Source: Thunnus maccoyii (taxonomy: Eukaryota > Chordata > Actinopteri > Scombriformes > Scombridae). From it: DNA of 64,000 nucleotides. Of this stretch, positions 24,828 through 36,800 are shown piece by piece. A program made the translations under genes and the position numbers. The stretch spans positions 3,758,574 through 3,822,573 of the forward strand of contig NC_056537.1 of assembly GCF_910596095.1 (NCBI RefSeq). Reading direction: 5' to 3'. Below the pieces are notes generated by a model. That model was not told where the DNA came from, did not search any database, and worked only from the letters and a program-made list of their open reading frames with translations. How positions within the stretch are numbered: position 1 is the stretch's first letter; each line of letters opens with the position of its first letter.

Positions 24828-26035
24828 CTCCTTTAATTTTATGTTAATTTCCTGGAAATTTCTTTAGTAATTTGCAGATATTTATCAATTTGTTTTTAAG
24901 ACATTTTACGGAGAGGGTGGTGCAATTTGGTACAAATTATGCGAAAAACAGAAAAACATGTTAAGTTGGTTTAGGTGGTAAAGTTCCACTCATTATGTTT
25001 GGGTTCATACACGGTTTCTAATCTGAAAACACTCTTTATAAATTAGATTATTGACTACTTTTTGGCAGTCAGAAAATACTTTCTGTTTGTAGTTTAATGT
25101 GTCAAATGATACATAGCACACATACACAGCAAATTAGGTTTTTTCTTAAAAAAAAAGCTATCAACAATCTCAGTAACATTCATTTTACTGATACCTTACT
25201 GTCCTACTACAGTAATTTCCAGGACATATTTTCACTAATTTCCTAAAGTAGCTGCTGTGTCTTAGTACTAATTCTTAGTTCTAATAGTCCAGGTGATATG
25301 TGAAAATTATGTTCACTTTTTCATAAAACCATAAAACTTGGCACACTTGTACAATTTGGGGCCCTGAACATTTTCAGAAATGGAGCCATCACAAAAACAC
25401 CTTGTGGTGGCCATGGCAACCAATTTACTTCCCACCATAACCTAATTATGTATATTGCATCATATCTCTGGAACCAAACATGATAACACAGAAAAAGTGA
25501 TGTCTACCCCCATGTTTTGATGGCCAAGGATTACAATGATACCATATACAACATCATAAACTGTTCAGGTTAATAGTTAATGGTGCATTCATTAAGGCAT
25601 TTTTGCAATGGCTCCATTTCTGAAAATGTTCAGGGCCCCAACTGTACAAATGTGCCAAGTTTCATGCTTTTATAAAAAAGTGAACATATCACCTCAAATT
25701 TGGCACATATCACCTGGACTATAAAAATTAGTGTCTAATTCTTAGTACATCTCTGTGGAAGGGTTGTATGATTTGTTGTATACAGAAAAAATCTATTATG
25801 CAGTTTGACACACAAGTCTACACGCTAAAAACTAAGCATTTTTTTGCAAATTAACAATTTCAACCCGAATAGAAGAGAAGAAGAATAGACGTGTGGATAC
25901 TTACCAACTAAATCAACTTAATACTGTTTTCAATACTTTTTTTTTCTTGTAATTTGTACCAAATTGCACCTTCTCTGTAAAATTAACTGTTAAATACCTG
26001 CAAATTGCTCTTAAATTTCTGTAAAATAACCAATT
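24828..26035. mobile_element. Large fold-back (palindromic) element, about 1.2 kb
   Basis: The two halves are diverged inverted copies meeting near 25.5 kb. Matching pairs include 'ggtgcaatttggtacaaatta' (about 24920) with 'taatttgtaccaaattgcacc' (about 25950), and 'tttggggccctgaacattttcagaaatggagcc' (about 25355) with 'ggctccatttctgaaaatgttcagggcccc' (about 25610). It encodes nothing. It resembles fold-back DNA transposons but has no partner in this window. Confidence 0.75.
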
Positions 26036-26351
26036 GTTTACTTAGTAAGGAAGTTTATAACTTAAGTGTTCATAGATAAGTGGTTTAATGTGAATTCCTT
26101 GAAATTATTACTCACAAAGACAAAAAACATAATGTTGATTTTGACAACATTGTACACGAACATCGATGATATCAAAGGTCGATTAGCCGGACTGCTGAAT
26201 CCTCAAAGCTGCTCGACAGTCGGCTGCTTCGGCCTGAGTTTTACCAGCAGCTGCAGCTCGTGGGTTTAGGTTTTAGCAATAAACTTTAATGATCCAACAA
26301 ACCTTCAGGATCTGCTGTAGTTCAGTTATTTATCTGTAAACAGGCTTATCG

Positions 26352-28131
26352 ATGGCGAGCGACTCTGTGAAACTCTCCAAAAACCTCCTGCGCATGAAGG
26401 TAAGTGATGATAAGAAACGATAAGCTAGCAGAGTTCACGTAACATTAGCTCCGAAACGCCACGATGGCTGATTTTCTGCTTTATTAGAAGCTGTAACTCG
26501 TGGAAAAATGTCAGTTTAAGATATTTTAATGTGATGTTTGACCCAGTGATTAATTCAGCAAATAACAACAGTTCTTAAACTGATCAAAGTCAGCAAATTA
26601 GCTGATTTACACGGCGGCCAACTGTGTATGTTGGTGTATGGACACTTTATTTATAATTTATCATCATTTATTTATTATATTATGGTTACAGTTTATTTCT
26701 TTTATTTATAACTTTATTTATAAAATGTGAGGCACCATAGTGATATGAAAACAACAACAAAAAAAATGATAAAAATTATAAAAAAAAAGATAAAATACAA
26801 ACACCGATCAACCACAACATTAAAACCACTGACGGCTCAAGTGAATAATATTGATTATCTCGTTATTGATTATCTCGTGATATATCAGGCAGCAAGTGAA
26901 CAGTCAGTTCTTGAAGTTGGTGTGTTGGAAGCAGGAAAAATTGGGCAAGTTTAAGGATCTGAGTGACTCTGACGAGGGTCACATTGTGAGGTCTAGACCA
27001 GTAGTTCTCAAACTTCTTCACATCAATGACCCTGAAACTGACACTTAGACCACGGACCCCCTTCTGATAAGATTTTGTCCCAGGGTCTGTCTGATAAGAT
27101 TTTTGCTTTTGGATGTTTTATTACAGAAAGTGTATGAAACCCATGACCAAAACAGTCTTGTTGAGTGTTCCCAGTATGCAGTAGTCAGTGCCAACACAGG
27201 ATGATGGGCTCTGAAGGCTCATTGATGCACACGGGGAGCGATGACCAGCCTGTGTGGTCTGATCCCACAGAAGAGCTACTGTAGCACAGAAAACGTTAAT
27301 GCTGGCTATGACAGACAGGTGTCAGAACACACAGTGCATCAGCTTGTTGTGTATGGGGTCCATGCTGACCCCTGACCACTGCCGAAAGTGCCTTCAAGTG
27401 GGCACGTGAGCATCAGAACCGGACCGTGGAGCAATGGAAGAAGGTGGCCTGGTCTGATGAATCATGTGGACGGCTGAGTGCGTCATTTACCCGGGGAAGA
27501 GATGGCACCAGGATGCATTATGGGAAGAAGGCAGACTGTGATGCTCCGAGCAAAGTTCTGCTGGGAAACCTGCTGACGTTCATGTGGATTTTACTTTGAC
27601 ATGTTTTGTAAAATATTGGTGTCTTTTAATCCCACGTGGGCCAAATGTTTGGCATGACACCGAAATAACAATAAAACCTAAAACTTCATTAGATAAAACA
27701 TCATTAGAGAGTAAGTCATACAGTAAATTTCATGTACCATGAGGGAAAAGTGAATGTTAATAAATAAAAAGGATACAAGTTAGATAACCAATCTATATTA
27801 ATCTCATATATAATAAACATAATACAACTGGAAGCAAATAAATACATGATAATAATGCTGAAAATAATAATAACAATAATAAAATTAATAAAATAATAAA
27901 ATTAATAATAATGCTGAAAATTCACCCCATAATATGTGTCTCAGTCTGAGATTTCCTCTGGTTTTATACATTAACTGCTCCATTTCTCAACACTAGAGCT
28001 TCACTTTTGAAACCACCTCTCTGTCATAAGTTTAAGAGCAGTTCATTATAAGCAGTTTAATAAGCCAGATTGCTGCTCAACTGTCTCCTCCTCCAAAGCT
28101 GTTGTTGTTGTTGTTTTTATGAAATAAAGTG

Positions 28132-28227
<96 letters not shown>

Positions 28228-31149
28228 CCACAGTTCATGCAGAGAGGTCTGGACGCTGAGACGAAGAAGCAGCTGGAAGAAGACGAGAAGAGAATCATAA
28301 GTGATGAACACTGGTATCTGGACCTGCCAGAGCTTAAAGCAAAAGAGTAGGTGTCAAATTCTGCATACAAACACTCAGTAGCTTTATATATATATATACA
28401 CCCCCGCACTCCTTAGTGAACTCCATTCAGAAATATGCCGGTTTAGTTTTGATAATTTCGTAGTCAAAGTTACACACATAGTAAAACTTTCCTGATATAC
28501 TTGGTGTGAACAGTGAGATCCACAAATAATTTCAGTTTAAATTTAATCCTCCAGCCAGAAGTTAATCTGATAATGTGTCAACTTTTAGGGAGACATGAGT
28601 AGCTGCAGGAAGGAATTATACATGTTTGAATATTATTTAAAGTGTGTCTTGATGATTAGTTGTATGCTGACGACTAGATTGGCAAAACTGCCAAAAAAAA
28701 GAGTCTTGTACGCACATTTTAGTAATGTGGACAATAGAGGCTGTAACTAACGATTATTACCATTATTGGTTCATCTGTCGATTATCTTCTCAATGAATCG
28801 ATTAGTTGTTTTGTCTATGAAATGTCAGAAATTGGTCCAACATGTCGATCAGAGTTTCCAAAGCCCAAGACGACGTCCTCGAATGTCTTGTTTTGTCTCG
28901 ACCAACAGTTCACAACCCAAAGATATTCAGTTAATTGTCATAGAAGACTAAAGAAAGCAGAAAATATTCACATTTCAGAAGCTGCAACCAGATCATTTGG
29001 ACTTTCTTCTTTCTTAAAAATGACTCCAAACAATCAATTATCAAAACAGTTGGCGATTAATCAACGAATTATTGAAGCTCTAGTGGACAAAGTGTGTCTG
29101 TTAAGTAATGAGCAAGGAAACTATAAAAACACATATTTTTGAATGGAATCTGGTGTGAAAGTGTTTTCTATAGAGAACAACTTTTAAAAGAAAACTTCAA
29201 CAGCCGTGTGATAAATCCTACTTTCATTAAGTTTTAGAGGCGTCGGTTCAACTTTATGATCACGTTGGAGGCCGTTGCTCACTTGTGATGCTGTTGTATT
29301 GTATTATATCATGTTTTCCTTCATTGATATTCATTTTCTTCTTTCAGGAACCTCATCATAGAGGAGAAGAGTTTTGTGCCGTGTGAAGACCTGAATTACG
29401 GTCGCATGTCGTTCAAGGGTTTTAATCCAGAAGTCGAGGTTTGTTTTTAATCCGTTTATTAGTTCTGTCGTTTCTCTGCTGCCTCTTCTGAACTCTGCTT
29501 TCTGTTTACTGCATAAATCATTTCATAGACATTTGATTTTCTTTCAGGAACAATCATCTTCAAAATGTCTTTTTCTTTCTTTCAAAAAAAAAAAAAAAAA
29601 AATCCTCCTACGTGACAACTCTGCATTTTAAAAATGTTTCATTAATTTGTGTGAATTTTCTCAACCGACTGAAGAATTCATGAGTGCATGAAAGAAAAGT
29701 TATTTTGGTTCCAAAGTTTACAGCTAATATGAGAATTTCCTACATTTGTTGTAAAACTATTTGTTTTCTTGTCATATTTGCAGTGTAGCAGATGTGTTTG
29801 CAGTTTCTTCCAACAGGATGTAAGATAGTTAAATAAACTTAAAACTCAAAAACCATTTTTCTTAAGTCTCATAATCATGGTGGGACAAGTATATAAGTAT
29901 AAAATGTTAAAAATGAGAAATAGTTTCCCAAAACCCAAAACGACATCATCAAATGTCTTGTTTTGTCCACAACACAAAGATATTCAGTTTACTGTCATAG
30001 AGGACTAAAGAAACCAGAAAATATTCACATTTATGAAGCTGGAATCAGAGAATTTGGACTTTTTTTTTCTTAAATTATGACTCAAAACAATTAATCAATT
30101 ATCCAAATAATTAGAGATTAAATTAATAGTCTGCAACTGATCGATTAATCGCAGCAGCTCTACTTATCTTTTAACTTTGGCTGCAACTAACAATTATTTT
30201 GGTTAATGAGTCAATAAAACATCAGAAAAAGGTGATAAATTCACAATTTCCCAAAACCTTAGTTAACATATTCAAAAGTGTCATTTTAGTCGTCCAGAAG
30301 TGCAAAACCTGAAAATATTCTGTTTATTTTTCACATATAACAAACAAAACCTTCAAATAGTCACATTTGACAGTGAAATTTTGGCATTTTGCTGGAAAAA
30401 TAGTTAAAAATCGTTCAATTAAAATAGTTGCTTTTGATTGATTTTCTAATGATCAATTAATTGTTTCAGCTTGACTTTTAACTGCTGTTGTCCTTTTAAT
30501 AAACATGATATTTGTCAGAATGTGTCAGTAAAATAATCTGAGACAAATTTAAACCTTTTCTACAGATAAATGAAAAATAAAATGATTTGAGACATAAATG
30601 TGACCACATTTCATTTAAATCTTGTCATCGTTCTGCGTCGGACACAGAAACTGATGGCTCTGATGAATCCGAAGGACGAATCGGAGAAACGAGAGGAAGA
30701 GGAGGTCAGCCGAATGCAAACAGATGTCACAGATGAAGAAATGGCGCTGAGGTTCGAATATCTGACTTGTTGGTTATAACTTGCAGATGAGTAAATGTCT
30801 TTATCTGATGTTAAGTCACTGTAAAACAGTAAAAACTATTCATGATATGGAGAAGTAAGTAAACAAAGCCAAACATGTTTCCGACTAGATGAAGATCATA
30901 GAGGTTTATATTCTTCTAACAAGCTGACCTGCTGTGCTCCACAGCATCTGAAAGTTTATATTTTTTCTATTTTACGACTGTTTCTAACTGTGTTTTTCGT
31001 CTTTTTTCAGGTACGAGAGTTTAGTAGGAAGCATGAAGAAAAAGTTTGCAAAGAAGCGAGAGCGAGCAGCCGTAGAAGAAGAAGACGACATGAACCACAA
31101 CGTTGTGGAAACAAACACAAAGAGAGTTTTTCTGAAACCGCAGGACTGA
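26352..31149 (+). CDS. mphosph6: M-phase phosphoprotein 6, nuclear exosome cofactor
   Basis: Small basic nuclear/nucleolar protein that binds the exosome (with EXOSC10/MTR4) for 3' processing of 5.8S rRNA. Coding exons 26352-26399, 28234-28346, 29348-29438, 30648-30751 and 31011-31149 join with phases 0, 2, 0, 2 into 164 aa; human has 160. Conserved blocks are LSKNLLRMKFMQRGLD at the N-terminus, ISDEHWYLDLPELK, NYGRMSFKGFNPEVEKLM, and the C-terminal KKFAKKRERA followed by FLKPQD. Exon 2 must use the donor gtaggt at 28347; the next GT (28351) would leave an in-frame TAG. Exon 2 follows a (TG)45 run with only 8 nt between repeat and exon. Introns 2 and 3 hold three MITEs of one family, and intron 1 holds a dead Tc1. 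ATTAAA at 31419 is a plausible polyadenylation signal. The downstream neighbour hsd17b2 is convergent, as expected from the human pairing. Confidence 0.95.
26798..27610. mobile_element. Dead Tc1-like transposon in mphosph6 intron 1
   Basis: Starts in 'gatcaaccacaacattaaaaccactga' and carries recognisable stretches of a Tc1 transposase gene in plus orientation, such as 'ggcagcaagtgaacagtcagttcttgaagttg', 'gagcgatgaccagcctgtgtggtctgatcccacagaagagctactgtagcac' and 'aatggaagaaggtggcctggtctgatgaatca' (WSDES motif of the DDE fold). It has many deletions and frameshifts, lacks the right terminal repeat, and is interrupted by a hAT-like fragment at 27.00-27.15 kb. Confidence 0.8.
27000..27150. mobile_element. 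hAT-like fragment inserted in the dead Tc1
   Basis: Begins 'cagtagttctcaaacttcttcacatcaatgacc' and includes 'ttctgataagattt' and 'gaaagtgtatgaaacccatga'. All occur in reverse orientation in the longer copy at 32.87-33.12 kb. It separates Tc1 sequences that are contiguous in related elements. Confidence 0.65.
28136..28225. repeat. (TG)45 microsatellite next to mphosph6 exon 2
   Basis: About 90 nt of uninterrupted TG, followed by 'ttccacag' and exon 2 at 28234. It occupies the position of the branch point and pyrimidine tract. Confidence 0.95.
28738..29082. mobile_element. hAT-like MITE, copy 3 (mphosph6 intron 2)
   Basis: Ends 'ggctgtaactaacgattatta' and 'gattaatcaacgaattattgaagctc'. The interior has 'aatgtcttgttttgtctcgacc', 'agatattcagttaattgtcatag' and 'agcagaaaatattcacattt'. 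Confidence 0.8.
29905..30162. mobile_element. hAT-like MITE, copy 4, left end missing (mphosph6 intron 3)
   Basis: Contains the family interior ('aatgtcttgttttgtcc', 'agatattcagtttactgtcatag', 'gaagctggaatcagagaatttgg') and the right end 'gatcgattaatcgcagcagctc'. The left terminal sequence is not recognisable. Confidence 0.75.
30178..30473. mobile_element. hAT-like MITE, diverged copy 5 (mphosph6 intron 3)
   Basis: Ends 'tggctgcaactaacaattattttgg' and 'atgatcaattaattgtttcagc'. The interior is shorter and more diverged than in copies 2-4. It lies only about 15 bp from copy 4 in the same orientation. Confidence 0.7.
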
Positions 31150-31418
31150 GATCATTGTGTGATGGACTGGAGAGATGTGTATTTTTTTATGTAAATGACT
31201 CAAAATACTTTTTTTTTTTTTTTTTTTAACTGTGTGCATAAACGTGTTTATATAGAGAGAGTGAGCATCAGAGATTGTGACGAGCAGAACGAGTATTTTA
31301 AGGCTGAATGGATGTTATACATCCTGTTTTTTTTAAAAAAGAAGATGATGTATCTTTGAGATGCTGAGAACATCCAGTGTAACGTGTTTTTACCGTCTGT
31401 GCAGCCTGGAGGACTTCC

Positions 31419-31424
31419 ATTAAA
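31419..31424 (+). promoter_or_regulatory. Candidate mphosph6 polyadenylation signal (ATTAAA)
   Basis: ATTAAA occurs 270 nt after the stop codon. I see no canonical AATAAA between the stop and this site. Confidence 0.4.
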
Positions 31425-31495
31425 AGCAGAGCACAGTGTATCTACAGTATGTATCTGTGTGTCAAGGAGAGTAACTATCAGACTATCATTCAATT

Positions 31496-31662
31496 TAGGG
31501 TCGCAACTAAACTACTATTTTCATTATTTATCTCAATGAATAGATCAGTTTGGTCTATAAAATGTGATAAAATGGTGAAAAACGATCACTGTTTCCAAAG
31601 ATGACCTCAGATGTCTTGTTTTGTCCCGACCATCAGTCCAAGATACTCAGTTTACTGTCATC
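31496..31662. mobile_element. hAT-like MITE, truncated copy 6
   Basis: Starts 'tagggtcgcaactaaactac' and carries 'gatgtcttgttttgtcccgacc' and 'agatactcagtttactgtca', then stops before the right half. Confidence 0.65.
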
Positions 31663-31709
31663 TGATGAAGATCTAAATGGGATTGAAACATTGTCAATTG
31701 AAGTGATTT

Positions 31710-31997
31710 AGAAGAAGAAGAAGAACTTTATTGATCCCTGTGGGGATCAATGCATTTGACCCATCCTATACACACACACACACTGGGAGCAGTAGGCAGC
31801 CGCAGTGCAGCTCCTGAGAACCGACTCCAGTTCTTTTGCCAGTGTCACTGACAGGAGTATTAACCCTGACATACATGTCATTGATAGAGGAAGGAAACCC
31901 ACACAAACAAAGGAAGAACCTGGGACAGCTGGGGTTCAAACCCAGGACCTTCTGGCTATGAGGCAGCAGTGCTGACCACTGATCCACTGTGCTGTTT
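31710..31997. mobile_element. Interspersed repeat, probably a LINE 3' end
   Basis: Contains 'ctttattgatccctgtggggatca', 'gggagcagtaggcagccgcagtgcagc', 'caggagtattaaccctgacatacatgtc' and 'gggttcaaacccaggaccttctggctatgaggcagcagtgctgaccactg', a combination I recognise from fish retrotransposon 3' ends in antisense. The exact family is not determined. Confidence 0.6.
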
Positions 31998-31999
31998 AG

Positions 32000-32860
32000 A
32001 GTCAGTGTGCAGCTTTACTCACAGAGACAGTCTCAAAGGGCTTCACGTTACAGGCTGAGACTTTTTAAAGCAAGGAGAGAAAAACCTTTTATCAAAAATG
32101 CCGTCCAGCTGTCAGGACTTTGTCTACAAATCAGCAACAAACTACTTTTCATAATGTTCTGTTTGGTTGTCTAACAACATCTCTCAACACATCGAAAACA
32201 GAAGTTTTAATAACAGTCCTTGTTCTCCAGTGGTGCAAAATTCAGCTGAATCAGTCAAAGTGGACAAAGACATGAAGCAAACAACATATCATCAACCTAG
32301 ACGAGGTGTACACTTGTTGTTGGATAATTGGTTGAACGGGGTTTCAAATCTACTGGAAAATAAATCCAATGGTTGGAGCTGTCAAAGTGCCACACCGCTA
32401 ACACCATGTCAGAAACAAAAGACCACAGACTTCTCTGAAAGTTACACAGACAAAACTATAAAAAAGTACAAACATCCGTCATGGGTAACATATTAGAGGA
32501 AACATGACAAATTCAGTTCTTCATTTATGCCAAAGAGCTCCGCTGCGTTCAGAGCGTGAATCCAATCCGCCTCTCTGTGGTGCGGCGAGTTGATGATGTC
32601 ACCACCTCTAAGAGAAACTGTTGTGGTTAGCCTGTGCATAGTGTTGAGCGATAGCATAATCCATGTTTTATGATGACATAATACATGTCTTATGTTCAGA
32701 TATGCGAGTCTTTAAAGCTCTTTTTGTTTGTTGCTGCTGCAGTTAATGAAGGATTTAATGGAGTATATTTTACCAGTGCGTGGATGTGTAAAGTACTTGG
32801 TGTCTGACGAGTTAGGACATTGTGCACAGTGGCCACAGTGGAAAAAACCTGTAGGTTGAT
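32000..32860. other. Intergenic sequence without recognised features
   Basis: Between mphosph6 and hsd17b2. An open frame of 109 codons around 32167-32496 has no recognisable domain and no splice or promoter support. I see no gene here. Confidence 0.5.
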
Positions 32861-32865
32861 TAGAC

Positions 32866-33121
32866 CGGTGGGACTCAAAGTGGGGTTCGGGGACCCCCAG
32901 GGGTCCTTGAGAGGGTTCCCCAGCAAAATGGGGAATAATTTATTTTCACTATAATTACATCCATAAGTAACACAATGACAGAACGTGACTGTTTTGATCA
33001 TGGGTTTCATACACTTACTGTAATAAACCATCTTAACAGCAGAAATCTTATCAGATGGGGGTTTGTGGTCTAATTTGTGTCACTTAAGGGGTCCTTGGTG
33101 TGAAAAAGTTTGATAAGCACT
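32866..33121. mobile_element. hAT-like non-autonomous element
   Basis: The right end, inverted, is 'cagtgcttatcaaactttttcacaccaaggacccc'. The interior has 'gatcatgggtttcatacacttactgtaataaa' and 'aatcttatcagatgggggt', shared in reverse with 27.00-27.15 kb. No coding capacity. Confidence 0.65.
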
Positions 33122-33519
33122 GGATTAGACAGCCAGGAGACAGTGTTATGTGGTTTTGTAGTGTCAGAATGTACCAGTCTGTCTCTCAGATTGCAGGGGA
33201 GGCACATAGCTGATATTATTTAGAGATGGGTCACTTTTGAGGGCATTCCAATGTTTAAGGATAATATTTTTGACCCTGCATGCAAGAGGAGAGTAACCAG
33301 TAGAGAAAGTGATCCATGAGGAAGTAGCGTTAGTTCTAGTTTTCTTAGCTAACAGGGATTCTCTCTGTGTATGTAAGGCCCTCTGATAGGCTGAAGAGAT
33401 ACATGATGTAGGGTAACCACGATGCTGGAAACCATCTTTCATCTCAAGAATTGACCAACAGGAATGTTGAGAATGAGTTGTTTTGGATGGTTACATACAA
33501 TAAATGTTCAAATGATCCA

Positions 33520-33735
33520 ATATTTCACCAAAAATCAAAGATTAGAGAAAAAGTCCAAAAACTGAAAACAGATTTGTGTATCAGAACTTTGTTTTTTTAC
33601 TTTACTATACTTTAACTACCTCAAGCTCATAATACTTATGTACTTTAACTTCAGTAGGATTTTTCATGCAGGACTTTTACTTGTAATGGAGTGGAGTGGA
33701 TTTTGGTATTTTTACTTAAGTAAAGGATCTGAATT
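33520..33735. mobile_element. Inverted partial copy of the 39.5-40.9 kb composite element
   Basis: First 'aaaatcaaagattagagaaaaagtccaaaaactgaaaacag' (hAT part, reverse of about 39990-40030), then 'agctcataatacttatgtactttaac...aggatttttcatgcagg' (MITE part, reverse of about 39605-39650). Both pieces sit in the same relative order as in the nested element, so the nested composite was copied as a unit. Confidence 0.7.
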
Positions 33736-33882
33736 CTTCTTCAATCACCACAAGACAATAATGCAGTTTGACTCCTGCTCCTCCAGAAAAAAGGTAATCA
33801 ATGTTTGTTTTGATGGATTTGAAGTCTGAAGTCTTTGGAAGTTGCTCTGGATTACAGGATACCAGTATAAACACATTTCCCT

Positions 33883-36800
33883 TTAACCTGAGTTGACGTG
33901 GAGGCCTGCAGGCTCACAGTCGGTGTATTTCTGGAGGTTCATGATGACGCAATCGAACAGCGTGGTGGGAAGGTGGCGGTGAAGAAACGGAAGGAACCAT
34001 CCCATCTTTCCGGGGGTGTACAGAGGTCTGGGCTGGACAGACAGCAGAGCATGACACATGTTGTCCACCACAGGAGACAGATCCTCCGCTGACATCTGGG
34101 ACAGTTTGGTCAAACTGCTGGGGAGAGACGAGATGTACGCCTCCCCATAATCCTCTCTGGCATCAGAGGAGACACCTGAGAGGATCTCGTCTCGGTAGCG
34201 GCTGATGGCGTCAGTGTTCCCAAAGATATCTGAAAGGAAAAAACATAAATGTGGTTTTATTTTGCTGTAAACGCCACAGCTTTTATAACACTTTACTGGA
34301 TCTGCCTCACAAATAGTGTCATGTCATTAGTTTTGCAGGTATTTGATCATAAACCAAAGTGTTGGACAAAATGAAATGTTGACCAGATGATGGCGCTAGA
34401 TGAAAAGTCAGAGGGTCAAAGTTATTACAATTCATCCTGATGGATACATGAATGTACGAAGCAAATTTCACAACAATCCGTCCAATAATTGTTGAGATAT
34501 TTCAATAAAAAGTCAACCTCATGGTGCCGCTAGAGGAAAAGTCAGAGGATCACCAAAGTCAGTAGGATTCATCCTCATATATTTAACATATATTTGAGAC
34601 AGATTTTTACTTCAGTCAGTTGTTAGAGCAGCAAGATCATGAGAATCGTCGCCACATTTGAGCGTATGTTATGTATGACAGTGCAAATAAGAAAAGGAGA
34701 AATGAGAATTAAAATGAAAGAGAAACAAAACAGTGTGTAATGTAGTTTGGTGGCTGTTTGGAACTTGCAGCCTGCCTTTAGACACAAGACAAAAATGTAA
34801 AAACTAAACAAAGAAAACACTTTCTATTAGACTGTAAATGTTTCTCTGGTTTGAACCAAAAACAATTTAATGTCTGTCTTTATGCTGTAACTTCCCTTTC
34901 TTTTATTCATATCAGATAATAAACGCTTACATTACAAACTGAATATGATCATAAGTCACAGATTAAATCAGACTTACTTGTTCTGAAGCCTGAAGGCTGA
35001 ATTAAAGCCACTCTGACGCCCCACACAGACAACTCCAGCCTCATGACTTTGGAGAAAACACTCAGCGCCGCCTTCGATGCTCCGTAAGCAGCGAACATGG
35101 GCATCGGCACCTCAGCTGCAGGAGAAACCATCACTGCATTAATGCAAAGTCAAGGAAAAATGGCCTCCAGAGTTGTTGGTAGAAATAAAATCATAGAGAG
35201 AGATTTATTTCTCATAAAAGTTGTGTTGATGCTGTATTTTTATTGAAGAATTTAATGTTATGAAACCCTTTTGTAAAACAGTAAATAATTTCATGTGCTT
35301 GTGAGAAGCTCCGATATCGAGAACTTGACAGACGGCTACTTAAAGGACTAGTTCAATATTTTGTGATGTTTTTGTATGTTTCTTCTCTTTCTGGCAGAGA
35401 GTCAGATGTTCAGATTGATTCCTCTCTGGTGTCTGAATATGAAGTTATGAAGGATTTTGTTACTTTTGGACAGAGCCAGGCTAGCAGTTTCCCCCTGTTT
35501 CCAGTCTTTATGCTAAGCTAAGCTAACCAGCTGCTGGCTGTAGCTTCATATTTAGACATGAGAGGAATCGATCGGAACATCTGACTCTCTGTATGAATAT
35601 TTATAGAGTCACAATATTGCTTTAATAGAAATATTTTAATGCATAAAGCCACCAAATTAACATCATTTTTACAAACGTCCATGTTTGCTTATCGTTGATT
35701 ACTGATGAATACTTCCTGCTCTCTTACAGTGCAGACACTTTTCTACTTGCTATCGCCTCTGCTTGCATTTTTCTGCTGATATTCTTGTTTTTCTTCTGCA
35801 ATAAACTATGAGCAGCGGCTCCTGGATACTTATAATTTTAACATTTTTATGACCTCCTCAGTGAGGCCTACCAGCAGCACAAGCCTGTACGTGGCACTTA
35901 GCTAAAGCTAATTAGCAGCAAGATGCCTGCCTTCTCCACCAACAACTTCCACAAACTTCTACAGAAGATTGCAGTGCTGGAAACCAAAATTCACCGGTTA
36001 GAAGTGAACGTGGAAGTGAATGGACTATGTGCGAACGACACCACTTTACCATGGACTCAAAACGGTGGACAAGAGCATGCTAACACACAGCTTATTGGCA
36101 CCACCAAGACTACCAAGAAACAGGAGGTCTGTGAACTGGATAATAAATCTACAAGTGATAGTCCTCCTTGGAACTCTCTTGTAGCAAAGCCTAAGTATAA
36201 ATCAATTTCCGGAAAAGTGGGAGGACAAGTAACAGGCAGAGCCCAGCTCCCTGAGATTTGTGATGCAACAGGCTGGCCTGCATTATCATCCAGGCAGAGC
36301 GCCTCTTCAACAGCTGTTCTTCATAGGACACAGCCGTGGACAGCTGCGAAAGGGAGAATTAGCAACAAACCTCCCCAACAACCCAGTGTACAACTGGAGA
36401 ACAGATTTGCTCCACTGCTGCAGGACCCTGGATCTCCGTCTGATGACCTGGATAACCTCTCGTCTTCAAACAGCAGGGTAAAGACTGAGAGTACGTCTGA
36501 AAGTAAAAAGCTACAGGGAAAGCTAACAACTGGGACTCAAACTCTGATTTTGGGTGACTGTGCTATAAAAGATTTCAGAAGCATGTGCAGTAAAAACACC
36601 AAAATACTCTGCTTTCCCAAGAACATGGTCTCTAACATGACTGAGAGAATCCTGCGTATCATGGCTGCACATCCAAATGTGAAAAACATCATACTGCACA
36701 TAGGGACCAATGATGTTGTGAAACAACAGTCTGAAGAGTTGAAACAAGACTTTAGTGATCTGTTGAACACAGTCAGCTCTTGCTGAGGTGTTTATCAGTG

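Noticed and set aside
28345-28353. Apparent TAG stop in mphosph6 after AAAGAG
   Set aside because: Using the donor gtaggt at 28347, the codon GA|G continues in frame into exon 3, so the TAG is intronic.
28046-28409. Open frames of Cys-Val or His-Thr repeats over the TG run (also at 19.3, 59.9 and 63.3 kb)
   Set aside because: Pure translations of dinucleotide repeats, not proteins.
32167-32496. 109-codon open frame between mphosph6 and hsd17b2
   Set aside because: No recognisable family, and the frame opens from a non-ATG codon in repeat-rich sequence.
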